The translations under genes were made by a program, and so were the position numbers. From UBA11855 sp964591705 (GTDB lineage: Archaea; Thermoproteota; Bathyarchaeia; Bathyarchaeales; Bathycorpusculaceae), in assembly GCA_964591705.1 (NCBI GenBank), contig CAZQCX010000019.1:1-27459 (forward strand): a stretch of DNA of 27,459 nucleotides, given 5' to 3'. Below the pieces are notes generated by a model. It worked only from the letters and a program-made list of their open reading frames with translations. It ran no database searches and was not told the DNA's origin. Below are positions 1-7,477 of this stretch, piece by piece; the first letter of the stretch is position 1, and each line of letters opens with the position of its first letter.

Positions 1-344
1 TTAGGGAGCGATGGAAGAGCTGGTGTGGCAATCATGATGTTGAGGCTCATTTTGCTCATCCTTCTTACCCTCAGGACAAAGGCAAGGTTGAGCGTTGCAT
101 CCAAAATCTCAACCGAGAATTCATCAATCACCTACGCAAGTTTCCAGGGTGGCTCAACGGCAAACTAGACGATTACAAGTAATGGTTCAACAATTCACGC
201 TTCCACAGAGGAGTAAAAGCGTACCCAGCAGCGCTCTACAAGTGTAACGTTAGAAAGTTGACAGGACACTTTCTGGAGCGGAAATATGTAGATCAACAAG
301 GCAAAGATGGTTTTGAACCGAAAAACAGTCGAATCAAACTCTAA
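1..344 (+). pseudogene. 3' end of a DDE (rve-type) transposase, interrupted by a stop
   Basis: The frame is open from the window edge and reads as the end of an integrase-core transposase. It includes the stretch HFAHPSYPQDKGKVERC, which carries the last catalytic glutamate of the DDE triad in the usual 'KGKVER' setting. Next come a helix (IQNLNREFINHL) and the C-terminal 'WFNNSRFHRGVKAYPAALY' region typical of these enzymes. A TAA at 180-182 lies in this frame, between 'DDYK' and 'WFNN', and the frame resumes to a TAA at 342-344. The protein is therefore broken unless the stop is a sequencing error. The N-terminal part lies outside the window. The IS family cannot be fixed and I see no convincing terminal repeat or target duplication. 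A 7-base inverted match, GGACACT near 270 and AGTGTCC near 357, may be chance. Confidence 0.75.
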
Positions 345-537
345 GGTCAATCTAGCAGTGTCCGGGAAAGAGACCCCCACGCGCAGACCTCACTGGAGCT
401 CACTCTCACAGTCTCAAACTGGCTCTATTGGCAACGCTGAAGCCTCTTGAAATGGAGAAATGAAGGCTGCCAAGACCGCAAAATCGAAGGGCAAAAACGA
501 ATTATGTGGAACAAAACGCCGCTTCAGTGCGAAAGAC

Positions 538-545
538 ATATTTTA
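538..545 (+). promoter_or_regulatory. Putative TATA box for the grpE-dnaK-dnaJ operon
   Basis: ATATTTTA lies 42 bases before the grpE start, which would put transcription initiation near 565-570 and give a leader of about 20 bases. The rest of the 345-586 gap holds no gene I can support. No heat-shock operator was recognised. Confidence 0.4.
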
Positions 546-586
546 GTGTTATGTAAGTCTTTAAGCCAAAAATAACATGATCCTCA

Positions 587-1135
587 ATGACCTCAGAAAA
601 GGACGAACAAGAATCAGAAATCGAACTTCAACTTGAAGCTGAAAGAAAACGCTCTGAGGACTGCCTTAACCGACTGAAATACCTTCAAGCTGACTTTGAG
701 AATCTAAAAAAGCGGCAGGACCGGCAACTTCTTGAATCGAGATACTACGCCACAGAAAAGCTGATTGCGCAACTCCTAGACGTTGCAGACGAGCTGGAAC
801 TGGCAGTCAAGATAGGAAGAACATTGAGTTCAGAGGCAAGACCACTCTTGGAAGGCGTTGAAATGACACTCAATAAACTCAGAAAGGTTCTTGAGCAAGA
901 GGGAGTATCGCCTATTGAATGCGAGGGCAAAGTCTTCGATCCGACGAAGCATAACGCAATCGAATCCATCGAGCGTGAGGGTGCTGAGAGCTGTACAGTT
1001 GGCGAGGAGGTTAGAAGAGGATACATGATGAGAGAAAAGGTAATAAGACCGAGCATAGTCAGGGTTGAAGTTCCCCCTTCAGATTCATCAAAATCACAAA
1101 CGAAAAAACAACAGGAGAAACAACAAAGTGAGTAA
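587..1135 (+). CDS. grpE: GrpE, nucleotide exchange factor for DnaK
   Basis: This 182-residue protein has GrpE architecture. A charged N-terminal helix (about residues 5-75, with the family phrase 'LQADFENLKKR') forms the long dimer coiled coil. A short helical bundle follows. The C-terminal beta head (about 105-165) carries 'GKVFDPTKHNAI' and 'VRRGYMMREKVIRPSIVRV'. GrpE releases ADP from DnaK so that the chaperone can rebind ATP. It is the first gene of a grpE-dnaK-dnaJ operon, an arrangement that archaea are thought to have acquired from bacteria. The start has no obvious Shine-Dalgarno sequence, which fits a short-leader archaeal transcript. Its end overlaps the likely GTG start of dnaK by 8 bases. 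The tail is a lysine/glutamine-rich stretch without conserved structure. Confidence 0.95.
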   Translation: MTSEKDEQESEIELQLEAERKRSEDCLNRLKYLQADFENLKKRQDRQLLESRYYATEKLIAQLLDVADELELAVKIGRTLSSEARPLLEGVEMTLNKLRKVLEQEGVSPIECEGKVFDPTKHNAIESIEREGAESCTVGEEVRRGYMMREKVIRPSIVRVEVPPSDSSKSQTKKQQEKQQSE

Positions 1136-3017
1136 CACAAAAACCATGGAAAAAGTACTAGGAATTGACCTAGGAACAACCAACTCCGCAGCGGCATTGT
1201 TCGAGGGAGGCCGCGCCACGGTCATCCCGAGCGCTGAAGGCCCAACAATGGCTGGAAAAATGTTCCCCTCAGTTGTAGCCTTCACAAAGGACGGACAACT
1301 CCTAATCGGGGAATCAGCAAAACGCCAAGCAACAGCAAACCCTGAGGGAACAATCTTTGAGATAAAGCGAAAAATGGGCACAACATACCAGGCGAGAATC
1401 TTCGGAAAGGAATACACCCCGCAGCAAATATCCGCGTTTATCCTGCAGAAGATAAAGAAAGATGCGGAAACATATTTAGGAAGCACACTACGCAAAGCCG
1501 TAATTACGGTCCCAGCTCACTTTGACGACAACCAGAGACAGGCAACAAAAGACGCTGGCGAAATTGCAGGCTTTGAAGTTATGAGGATAATAAACGAACC
1601 AACTGCCGCGTGTCTAGCCTACGGAGTCGATAAGCTAGAAAAGGAAATGAAAATCATGGTATTCAGCTTCGGCGGCGGGACCCACGACGTCACGATAATG
1701 GATTTTGGCAAGGGAGTTTTCCAAGTGCTATCAACCAGCGGCGACACCCAAATGGGCGGAACAGACGTCGATAAAGCAATCATGACGTACGTCGTTGAGG
1801 AATACAAGAGACAAACAGGAGTAGACTTGACAAATGATAAAACAGCCACAACGAGACTCAAAGAAGCCGCAGAGAAAGCAAAAATCGAACTAACCGCGCT
1901 GATGAGCACCGACATCGACCTTCCATTCATTACGTCAGATGTAACAGGACCAAAACATCTTCACATGACGCTCACTCGTGCAAAACTGGAATCGCTGGCG
2001 CAACCGATTGTGCAGAAAACTGAAGGAACGATCATCAAAGCGCTTGAAGATGCGAAACTAACTCCGAATGGGATCGACAAAATAATCCTCATCGGCGGCA
2101 TGACACGAATGCCTCTCGTCCAGAAATTCGTAGAACAACTCATGGGGAAACCAGCAGAACGCGGAGTTGATCCGATGGAATGTGTCGCCGTAGGAGCAGC
2201 CATCCAAGCAGCTGTGATAACCGGAGAAGTTACTGACCTGCTACTGTTAGACGTAACGCCACTATCACTTGGCGTAGAAACGCTTGGTGGCGTCTTCACA
2301 AAAATAATCGAGAAGAATACAACAATACCAACGAAAAAGAGCCAGATATTCACCACAGCAGCAGACTTTCAAACAGCTGTCACTGTCCATGTGCTCCAAG
2401 GCGAACGAACAATGGCAACCGACAACGTGTCGCTTGGCATGTTTAATCTGGTTGACCTCCCCCCAGCGCCAAGAGGCGTGCCGCAAATAGAAGTAACGTA
2501 TGACATCGATGCGAACGGAATAATCAATGTCACAGCGAAAGACCTAGGAACAGGAAAAGAAGCCAGAATAAGAATCACGGCATCAACCAAGCTTTCCAAA
2601 GAAGAAAAGGAACGCATGATAAAGGATGCCGAGCAGTTTGCCGAACAAGACAAGAAGAAACGAGAAGAGGCAGAAACACGAAACAACGCCGACAGCCTCA
2701 TCTACACCGCTGAAAAGACCAAGAAAGATCTCGCAGGCAAGATTACACAGGAACAGAACGGAAAAATAGATACAGCGGTAACAACGCTAAAAGATGCCTT
2801 GGCCAGTAACGACATGGCGCAAGTGAAATCGAAGTCTGAAGAACTGCAGAAGATCCTGCAGGAAATCGGAACTGTTATCTATCAACAGGCAGCAGCAGAG
2901 GCGGCAAAGCAGCAGCAACAAGCCGGAACTGCAGGTCCGAATGGTCCTGAAACCTCGACACAAGGTGCTCCTCAGGACGAGAGAGTTGTTGATTCCGAAG
3001 ACTACAAGGTGAAGTAG
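1128..3017 (+). CDS. dnaK: DnaK (Hsp70) chaperone with an altered nucleotide-site motif
   Basis: This Hsp70 has an N-terminal ATPase domain (about 1-365), the linker 'DLLLLDVTPLSLG', a substrate-binding beta domain ('ANGIINVTAKD') and a helical lid with a Q/A-rich tail. GIDLGTTNS, NEPTAA and the phosphate-site lysine (IKRKMG) are present. I chose GTG 1128 (629 aa) because GGAG lies ten bases upstream; ATG 1146 (623 aa) is the alternative. The phosphate-2 motif, usually (F/Y)DLGGGT(F/L)DV, reads VFSFGGGTHDV, so the normally invariant aspartate (D199 of bovine Hsc70, D194 of E. coli) is Ser180, codon AGC at 1665-1667. The rest of the protein resembles thaumarchaeal-type DnaK and is full length, so it is unlikely to be a pseudogene. 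ATP hydrolysis may be slow; that is inference. Confidence 0.96.
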   Translation: MSNTKTMEKVLGIDLGTTNSAAALFEGGRATVIPSAEGPTMAGKMFPSVVAFTKDGQLLIGESAKRQATANPEGTIFEIKRKMGTTYQARIFGKEYTPQQISAFILQKIKKDAETYLGSTLRKAVITVPAHFDDNQRQATKDAGEIAGFEVMRIINEPTAACLAYGVDKLEKEMKIMVFSFGGGTHDVTIMDFGKGVFQVLSTSGDTQMGGTDVDKAIMTYVVEEYKRQTGVDLTNDKTATTRLKEAAEKAKIELTALMSTDIDLPFITSDVTGPKHLHMTLTRAKLESLAQPIVQKTEGTIIKALEDAKLTPNGIDKIILIGGMTRMPLVQKFVEQLMGKPAERGVDPMECVAVGAAIQAAVITGEVTDLLLLDVTPLSLGVETLGGVFTKIIEKNTTIPTKKSQIFTTAADFQTAVTVHVLQGERTMATDNVSLGMFNLVDLPPAPRGVPQIEVTYDIDANGIINVTAKDLGTGKEARIRITASTKLSKEEKERMIKDAEQFAEQDKKKREEAETRNNADSLIYTAEKTKKDLAGKITQEQNGKIDTAVTTLKDALASNDMAQVKSKSEELQKILQEIGTVIYQQAAAEAAKQQQQAGTAGPNGPETSTQGAPQDERVVDSEDYKVK

Positions 3018-3072
3018 AAGCCGAAACAGTTTTGACCAAGCACGTGAATCTTCGAGGTCAGCGGTAGAAGTC

Positions 3073-4197
3073 ATGGCTGAAAAGCGAGATTACTATGAAG
3101 TTCTAGACATACAACGAAACGCTTCGAAAGACCAGATCAAAGATTCCTACCGAAAACTGGCAATGCAGTACCACCCAGACAGGAACAAATCGCCCGAAGC
3201 TGAGGAGAAATTTAAAGAGATATCCGAAGCTTACGCCGTCTTGTCGGATGACCAGAAAAGACAACAATACGATACGCTGGGACATGCGGGCTTTGATCAA
3301 CGGTATTCTAGGGAAGACATCTTCAGAGGTGCCGACTTCGACACAATATTCAGAGATCTGGGTTTCGGATTCGGAGACATTTTCCGCCAGTTTTTTGGAG
3401 GGGGGTTCGGCGGAGGTTTCCGGGAAAGAGTCAATAGAGGCCGAGATCTCGTATACGATATTGAACTCACACTCGAAGAAGCCGCAAGAGGTTCCCAGAA
3501 GGAAATACAGTTTCCGAGAACTGAAAAATGTGATGCCTGCAAAGGTTCAGGTGCAAACCCGGGAACTTCTTCAAAAACATGCCCGAGATGCAACGGCGCT
3601 GGAAAAGTCCAGCACATGCGAAAAAGCAGCTTCACAATGTACGTGCAAGTAGTGCCTTGTGCCACCTGCAAAGGTAGAGGGCAAATAATTGATTCGCCGT
3701 GTAGAAACTGCCAGGGCACAGGCATTGCCAGGAAGCAACGCACCATAACCGTGAAGATCCCAGTGGGCATCGACGATGGCTACCAGTTGAGGCTAAGAGG
3801 CGAAGGTGAAACTGCTCCAAACGGAGGTGAGGCAGGAGACCTCTATGTTCTGGTTCACCTTCTTCCACATGAGTCCTTCGTCAGAGACGGAGACAACCTC
3901 ATGCACGTGCTTATGATCAACTACCCACAAGCAGCACTCGGCGGAGAAGTGTCAGTCCCAACACTGGAAGGACCGACAACCGTAAGACTGCGCCCCGGAA
4001 CCCAACCTGGAGAAATAATCAGGCTGAAGGGGAAAGGGATGCCCCGCTTCAGAGGCTACGGCAAAGGCGACCTGCTAATTCGAGTCGGCGTATCAGTGCC
4101 AGAAAAACTAACAGCAAAACAGCGAGTGCTTCTAGAACAACTCGCCAACGAATTTGGTCAAGATACGCAATCAAAAACGCGCAAATTCCACCTTTAG
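3073..4197 (+). CDS. dnaJ: DnaJ (Hsp40) co-chaperone, type I
   Basis: This 374-residue protein has the complete type I DnaJ layout. The J domain (1-70) has the HPD triad at 34-36, which stimulates DnaK ATPase. A Gly/Phe-rich linker spans about 95-118. The zinc domain has four CxxCxGxG-type repeats (C153/C156, C170/C173, C196/C199, C210/C213), and two C-terminal beta-sandwich substrate domains follow, including 'GDLYVLVHLLPH' and 'RLKGKGMPRFRGYGKGDL'. It delivers unfolded clients to DnaK in the cytoplasm. It sits 55 bases downstream of dnaK, with GAGGT about 14 bases before the ATG, and is probably cotranscribed. All zinc ligands and the HPD are intact, so the partner is normal even though DnaK carries an unusual residue. 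Confidence 0.96.
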   Translation: MAEKRDYYEVLDIQRNASKDQIKDSYRKLAMQYHPDRNKSPEAEEKFKEISEAYAVLSDDQKRQQYDTLGHAGFDQRYSREDIFRGADFDTIFRDLGFGFGDIFRQFFGGGFGGGFRERVNRGRDLVYDIELTLEEAARGSQKEIQFPRTEKCDACKGSGANPGTSSKTCPRCNGAGKVQHMRKSSFTMYVQVVPCATCKGRGQIIDSPCRNCQGTGIARKQRTITVKIPVGIDDGYQLRLRGEGETAPNGGEAGDLYVLVHLLPHESFVRDGDNLMHVLMINYPQAALGGEVSVPTLEGPTTVRLRPGTQPGEIIRLKGKGMPRFRGYGKGDLLIRVGVSVPEKLTAKQRVLLEQLANEFGQDTQSKTRKFHL

Positions 4198-4309
4198 CGA
4201 AACCCAACAGTTGCGGACCAACCCACGACGATTGCAGCAAAGGAATCGCCTCACAACGATTTGACCTAAAACTTAAATTTTCCGCCACCCAAGATTTCAA
4301 AGGATACCC

Positions 4310-4675
4310 ATGACATACTGCGCCAATTGTGGAGAAAATATCTCAGAAGAAGACAATTTCTGTTAGAAATGCGGAGTCAAAACAGTTAAGGACATCGATA
4401 CCAACGCGCCTACACCATCAGACGAAATGAGGCAAGTATTGGCAAGAATGAGCACAGAAATCGAGAAAGCCTTCGCCTTAGTGGCCAAACAGATACAGGA
4501 AGCATTCCAAACAGCTGAGCAGAATATTCAAAAACAGATACAGAAATTACCCGTAGAATGCACAGGCTGTCAGGAACAAAATCTCCCGGGCTCAATCTTC
4601 TGCTTCAAATGTGGGATGAAACTGGAACCCAAGGGCAAGGATAGCAGGACAGGCCCAAAGAGAGATAAACAATGA
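4310..4675 (+). pseudogene. Double zinc-ribbon protein interrupted by an in-frame TAG
   Basis: From ATG 4310 the frame encodes a typical zinc ribbon, M-TYCANCGENISEEDNFC, then TAG at 4364-4366, then KCGVKTVKD. Cysteine pairs CANC and C-stop-KC match the usual CxxC...CxxC ribbon, with the stop where P, Y or L is common. The frame continues through a charged helical middle (about residues 40-80) to a second ribbon, CTGC...CFKC, and ends in TGA at 4673-4675. A TATA-like CTTAAATTTT at about 4272-4281 sits at the right distance upstream. The section after the stop could be translated from ATG 4427, giving 82 residues with only the second ribbon. Simplest reading: a recently inactivated or misread gene. 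Function unknown; zinc-ribbon proteins of this type are often membrane-less adaptors of uncertain role. Confidence 0.7.
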
Positions 4676-4714
4676 TCAGCAGCGCTAAGTTCAGATGGTT
4701 CTGCTGATGGCGCC

Positions 4715-5644
4715 TTAAGCACTCTTGTTGTAGGGTTCCCTGAGATCATTGGCTCTTAAGAAGAGAAACTTTAACTCATCATCGCTTGCACCTTCTCGCA
4801 TTGGCGTGACAATATCGATGAGATTATCGTTGCGCATGAGGCATGTTTTGAGTTTCCCATCACTTGTCACGCGTAAACGTGTGCAGTGGGCACAAAACTC
4901 TCGGTTCTCAGTAGGGTGCACAACCTCAATGGTCACATGCGGAAGATGGTAGATCTTGCGGTTGTGCATGAAACGCCTAGTCTCTACAGTCAAAGCCTTC
5001 TGGCTGAGCATTTTCTCATATGAATCAAGAACCTCGTGATATCTCGTGAAATAATTGTCGTCCACATTTGTAGGATCAAGTTCAATCAGTTGAAGTATCG
5101 TGCCAGTTTTGCTTGCAAACTCCATCATTGATGGCACAACATTGGCATTAATGCCACTTAGAACAACCATATTCAACTTAACAGGATTCATGCCAACTCT
5201 AACAGCGGCTTTCACCCCCTCCAAGACGTCTTCGATTTGCCCGTCGGTAATTCTGTGATAAACCTCGCTATCCAAAGTTGGCAAACTGATGTTCACACGT
5301 CTCAAACCGCAGTCGTGCAGTCTTTGAGCTTCGAATGCAAGCAGAGAGCCATTTGTTGTCAATGACAGATCTCGTGAGTCAGGTGTATTTGCAATCCCCG
5401 AAACTATTTCGCAAAGGTCTTTCCGCATGAGCGGTTCCCCCCCAGTCAGCTTTATTCGAGATATACCAAGTTTCACAGCTATTTTTGCCAAACGTACAAT
5501 CTCGCTGACTTCCAGCTCTGGGCATTCCCCACGTGAGCAGTCTTCTCCCTCTTTGTGGCAATAGTCACAACGGAAGTTGCAGCGCTGCGTCACGGCTATC
5601 CTGAAGTTCAGAAGAGGACGACCGCAGCTGTCAAACAACACCAT
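4715..5644 (-). CDS. moaA: MoaA, GTP 3',8-cyclase (radical SAM)
   Basis: MoaA, together with MoaC, converts GTP to cyclic pyranopterin monophosphate, the first stage of molybdopterin synthesis. The 309-residue protein has the N-terminal radical-SAM cluster motif C22xxxC26xxC29 (TQRCNFRCDYCH), 'KLTGGEPL' for SAM binding, and the second cluster cysteines C251, C254 and C268 in 'CAHCTRLRVTSDGKLKTCL', which bind GTP. The C-terminus ends in KSA instead of the Gly-Gly tail of the E. coli enzyme; from memory many archaeal MoaA proteins also lack that tail. It starts 3 bases after moaB ends and is the last gene of a moaC-moaB-moaA run, converging on the zinc-ribbon gene. Confidence 0.95.
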   Translation of the reverse strand: MVLFDSCGRPLLNFRIAVTQRCNFRCDYCHKEGEDCSRGECPELEVSEIVRLAKIAVKLGISRIKLTGGEPLMRKDLCEIVSGIANTPDSRDLSLTTNGSLLAFEAQRLHDCGLRRVNISLPTLDSEVYHRITDGQIEDVLEGVKAAVRVGMNPVKLNMVVLSGINANVVPSMMEFASKTGTILQLIELDPTNVDDNYFTRYHEVLDSYEKMLSQKALTVETRRFMHNRKIYHLPHVTIEVVHPTENREFCAHCTRLRVTSDGKLKTCLMRNDNLIDIVTPMREGASDDELKFLFLRANDLREPYNKSA

Positions 5645-5647
5645 TCG

Positions 5648-6178
5648 TTATTCCCGTGCGTGCCTAACGATGTGGGGCGCTTCGGGCAAAATAAGCATTT
5701 CTACCGAAATACGAACAGCATCAGGGGAACCGGGAATGCAGAATAACGCCTTACCCTTCGCAACTCCGGCTATCGCGCGTGACACGAAAGCAGCAGAGCC
5801 TACGCGATCGTAACTAATACGCCTGAAGACCTCGCCGAAGCCAGGCAGTGTCTTCTCGAAGAAGGGTGAAACAGTTTCAATGGTCACATCTGATTTTGTA
5901 ATTCCAGTGCCACCGCAGAAAATCACTGCATCCACCCCAGAGTTATCCAAAACATTTTTAGTTGCATGTTCAATCATTGCTTTCTCGTCTGAAACGACCC
6001 TTCTGGAAACGACTGCGTGGCCTGCTGTTTTTATCAATGTTTCAATAGTTTCGCCGGAAATATCAGTTGTCACTTCGCCTTTCTGCGAAGCATCATATCG
6101 TGAAGTGCTGCAGACGAAGATGGCAAAATTCAACTTCTTCTGGGCGCCAGCCTTGTGCATTTTGGTGCTTTCACTCAA
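5648..6178 (-). CDS. moaB: MoaB/MogA-type molybdopterin-binding protein
   Basis: This 176-residue protein is a single MoCF-binding domain of the MogA/MoaB fold. It shows the phosphate loop 'FCGGTGITKSDVTIE' (GGTG at 89-92, D97) and 'CIPGSPDAV' near the C-terminus, both conserved in the family. In archaea MoaB is thought to adenylylate molybdopterin before metal insertion, the role of MogA in bacteria; assignment between the two is by family knowledge only. The start is TTG at 6178, supported by GAGGG seven bases upstream; the stop of moaC lies 2 bases before it, so translation is probably coupled. The first dozen residues look like an unstructured extension. Confidence 0.93.
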   Translation of the reverse strand: MSESTKMHKAGAQKKLNFAIFVCSTSRYDASQKGEVTTDISGETIETLIKTAGHAVVSRRVVSDEKAMIEHATKNVLDNSGVDAVIFCGGTGITKSDVTIETVSPFFEKTLPGFGEVFRRISYDRVGSAAFVSRAIAGVAKGKALFCIPGSPDAVRISVEMLILPEAPHIVRHARE

Positions 6179-6180
6179 TT

Positions 6181-6615
6181 CTATGCCCTCTTCATCTTCG
6201 AGACAACATGAATGTTTTCAATAGCTGTGGTTGGATATTGCCCATCTGCATCTTTTTCATACTGCTTTGTCATGTCCCACACAGTCAGCAGGGCAGTTGA
6301 GACTGCAACCAGAGCCTCCATTTCTACTCCTGTTTGCGCCTTGGTCTTGACAGTGGCCACAACGGTAACATCAGAATTTCCGTTGATTTGAGTCTCAACC
6401 TCAACGCTTTTCAGCGGCAGAGGATGACAGAGAGGTATCAACTCGCTGGTTTTCTTCGCGGCTAGAATCCCTGCTATCTTCGCGGTTAGCAAGGGTTCCC
6501 CTTTTGCCGTCTTTCCTTCTCTGATTAAATTAATTGTTCTCGGTTTCAGTTTTATGGTTCCTCTTGCAGTTGCTTCCCTGTAGATTTCTGGTTTAGGTGA
6601 AACATCCACCATCAT
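6181..6615 (-). CDS. moaC: MoaC, cyclic pyranopterin monophosphate synthase
   Basis: MoaC rearranges the MoaA product into cyclic pyranopterin monophosphate. The 144-residue length is normal for archaeal MoaC. Recognisable blocks are the N-terminal 'MVDVSPKPE', 'ELIPLCHPLPL' (61-68, with the active-site histidine H64), 'VEMEALVAVSTALLTVWDM' and the D114-M-T-K117 segment. It is the first moa gene after a winged-helix gene in the same direction. A strong Shine-Dalgarno sequence, GGAGGG, lies nine bases before ATG 6615; a second ATG follows directly at 6612. No Moco riboswitch was seen upstream, where only 28 bases separate it from the regulator gene. Confidence 0.95.
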   Translation of the reverse strand: MMVDVSPKPEIYREATARGTIKLKPRTINLIREGKTAKGEPLLTAKIAGILAAKKTSELIPLCHPLPLKSVEVETQINGNSDVTVVATVKTKAQTGVEMEALVAVSTALLTVWDMTKQYEKDADGQYPTTAIENIHVVSKMKRA

Positions 6616-6643
6616 TCTCGTATTCCCTCCAAAAACTAACTGA

Positions 6644-6916
6644 CTACTTGTTATTAGACTGTTCCCAAGTTTCTATTAGTGCCCTCACGGCTCCAGCCCT
6701 TGCCGAGGTTTCGCAAAATCGGTACATGCGAATCCGCCCGTAGATTCGCTGAACAAGAACACCTTCAGACTCGAGCAACTCCAAATGTTTGTTGGTGGCT
6801 GAGTAGTTCAAACCTATTCGCTTAGCAATATCGGATACATTAAGAGTGCCTAAACGATCCAGCAGCCTTAGGATTCTCATCCTCGGCTTAGAAGAGAAGA
6901 CATCTTCAAATTCCAT
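6644..6916 (-). CDS. Small winged-helix (ArsR-like) DNA-binding protein
   Basis: This 90-residue protein is almost entirely one winged helix. It has 'PRMRILRLLDRLGTLNVSDIA' as the first helices, 'NYSATNKHLELLESEGVL' as the recognition helix, and 'VQRIYGRIRMYRFCET' as the beta wing (about residues 56-70). It has no metal-binding CxC or ligand domain, so the signal sensed is unknown. It is 28 bases upstream of moaC and transcribed with it, which makes it a candidate regulator of the molybdopterin operon or simply an operon passenger. Such single-domain wHTH proteins are abundant in Bathyarchaeia-like genomes. No inverted-repeat operator was recognised nearby. Confidence 0.85.
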   Translation of the reverse strand: MEFEDVFSSKPRMRILRLLDRLGTLNVSDIAKRIGLNYSATNKHLELLESEGVLVQRIYGRIRMYRFCETSARAGAVRALIETWEQSNNK

Positions 6917-7219
6917 CGCGTGCCACGGAGTTCAATCTCCAGCAAGTTGAAGTTAAGTCTTATTGCTATCTCAGGATTTTCCTCGATTATTCTGGTTGCA
7001 GGGCAAGCATCACCCAGCAGATTCCAAGCTGCTTCAGGCGGGTTATTCAGCTATGAAAGTTCCGATGCGACCAAGTAGCCTCACAAAACCAAAAGCCGTC
7101 GCCGATCCGAAGGCCTCTTCTTGAACCAGACGGAGCATGTTGCTTTCTCTAACCAGATCAGCCCGAAGCTTCTGGTAAAACAAGGCGAAGCTCGCATGCC
7201 ACCCTTGACTACCATGTTT
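6877..7219 (-). pseudogene. Two overlapping open stretches, probably one frameshifted small protein
   Basis: Frame A is open from 7219 to a TAA at 7043-7045, with a possible TTG start at 7183, and reads ...FYQKLRADLVRESNMLRLV then QEEAFGSATAFGFVRLLG. Frame B is open from 7050 to a TGA at 6877-6879 and reads LNNPPEAAWNLLGDACPATR then IIEENPEIAIRLNFNLLEIE. Both look like protein and not random sequence, B has no start codon, and they overlap by 8 bases. A single shift near 7043-7050 would join them into a protein of about 100 residues. A TATA-like GATAAAAAC lies at about 7217-7225 on this strand. Frame B runs 40 bases into the winged-helix gene. I do not recognise the family. It may be a decayed gene, a sequencing error or programmed frameshifting. 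Confidence 0.4.
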
Positions 7220-7222
7220 TTA

Positions 7223-7477
7223 TCGCGGGGGCTTTTTTCCTAGCTTTTCAACAGGCTATTATTCAAGAATACCCGGCAACTATCGATAGTTTCTATTCGC
7301 CCACTCGATGTCTTTGAGAGTTCCACTGTTTGCAAGTCCAAGCCAAAAATGACGCGCAGAATACCTTTGCTATTGGGAAGATTGGTGAGCAAAAGGTAGC
7401 CTTTTCTGGTTGAGCCCTTGTCTCAAGGTTTCCTCTTGATGCACGTAATTGTGCGTTTCAAAGATACGAGTAACGGT
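7223..7477. other. Intergenic, no intact gene
   Basis: The stretch lies between the frameshifted frames and the end of orc1/cdc6. Short open segments occur in all three minus-strand frames, one spelling 'GLANSGTLKDIEWANRNYR' between stops. This could be remnant coding sequence, but none has a start or a recognisable family. No tRNA or other structured RNA was seen. Confidence 0.4.
7278..7291. repeat. Perfect 14-base palindrome
   Basis: AACTATCGATAGTT is self-complementary over its full length. It lies in non-coding sequence about 190 bases downstream of orc1/cdc6. It could be a protein-binding site; nothing else in the window repeats it. Confidence 0.3.

Noticed and set aside
3248..3652. Long open frame inside dnaJ on the same strand
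   Set aside because: It overlaps dnaJ in another frame and has low-complexity composition without any family resemblance; dnaJ is intact across the region.
4310..4675. Genome-wide TAG recoding to pyrrolysine
   Set aside because: At least six other genes in the window end in TAG, so the codon works as an ordinary stop here. A single-site event is still possible and is kept as a finding.
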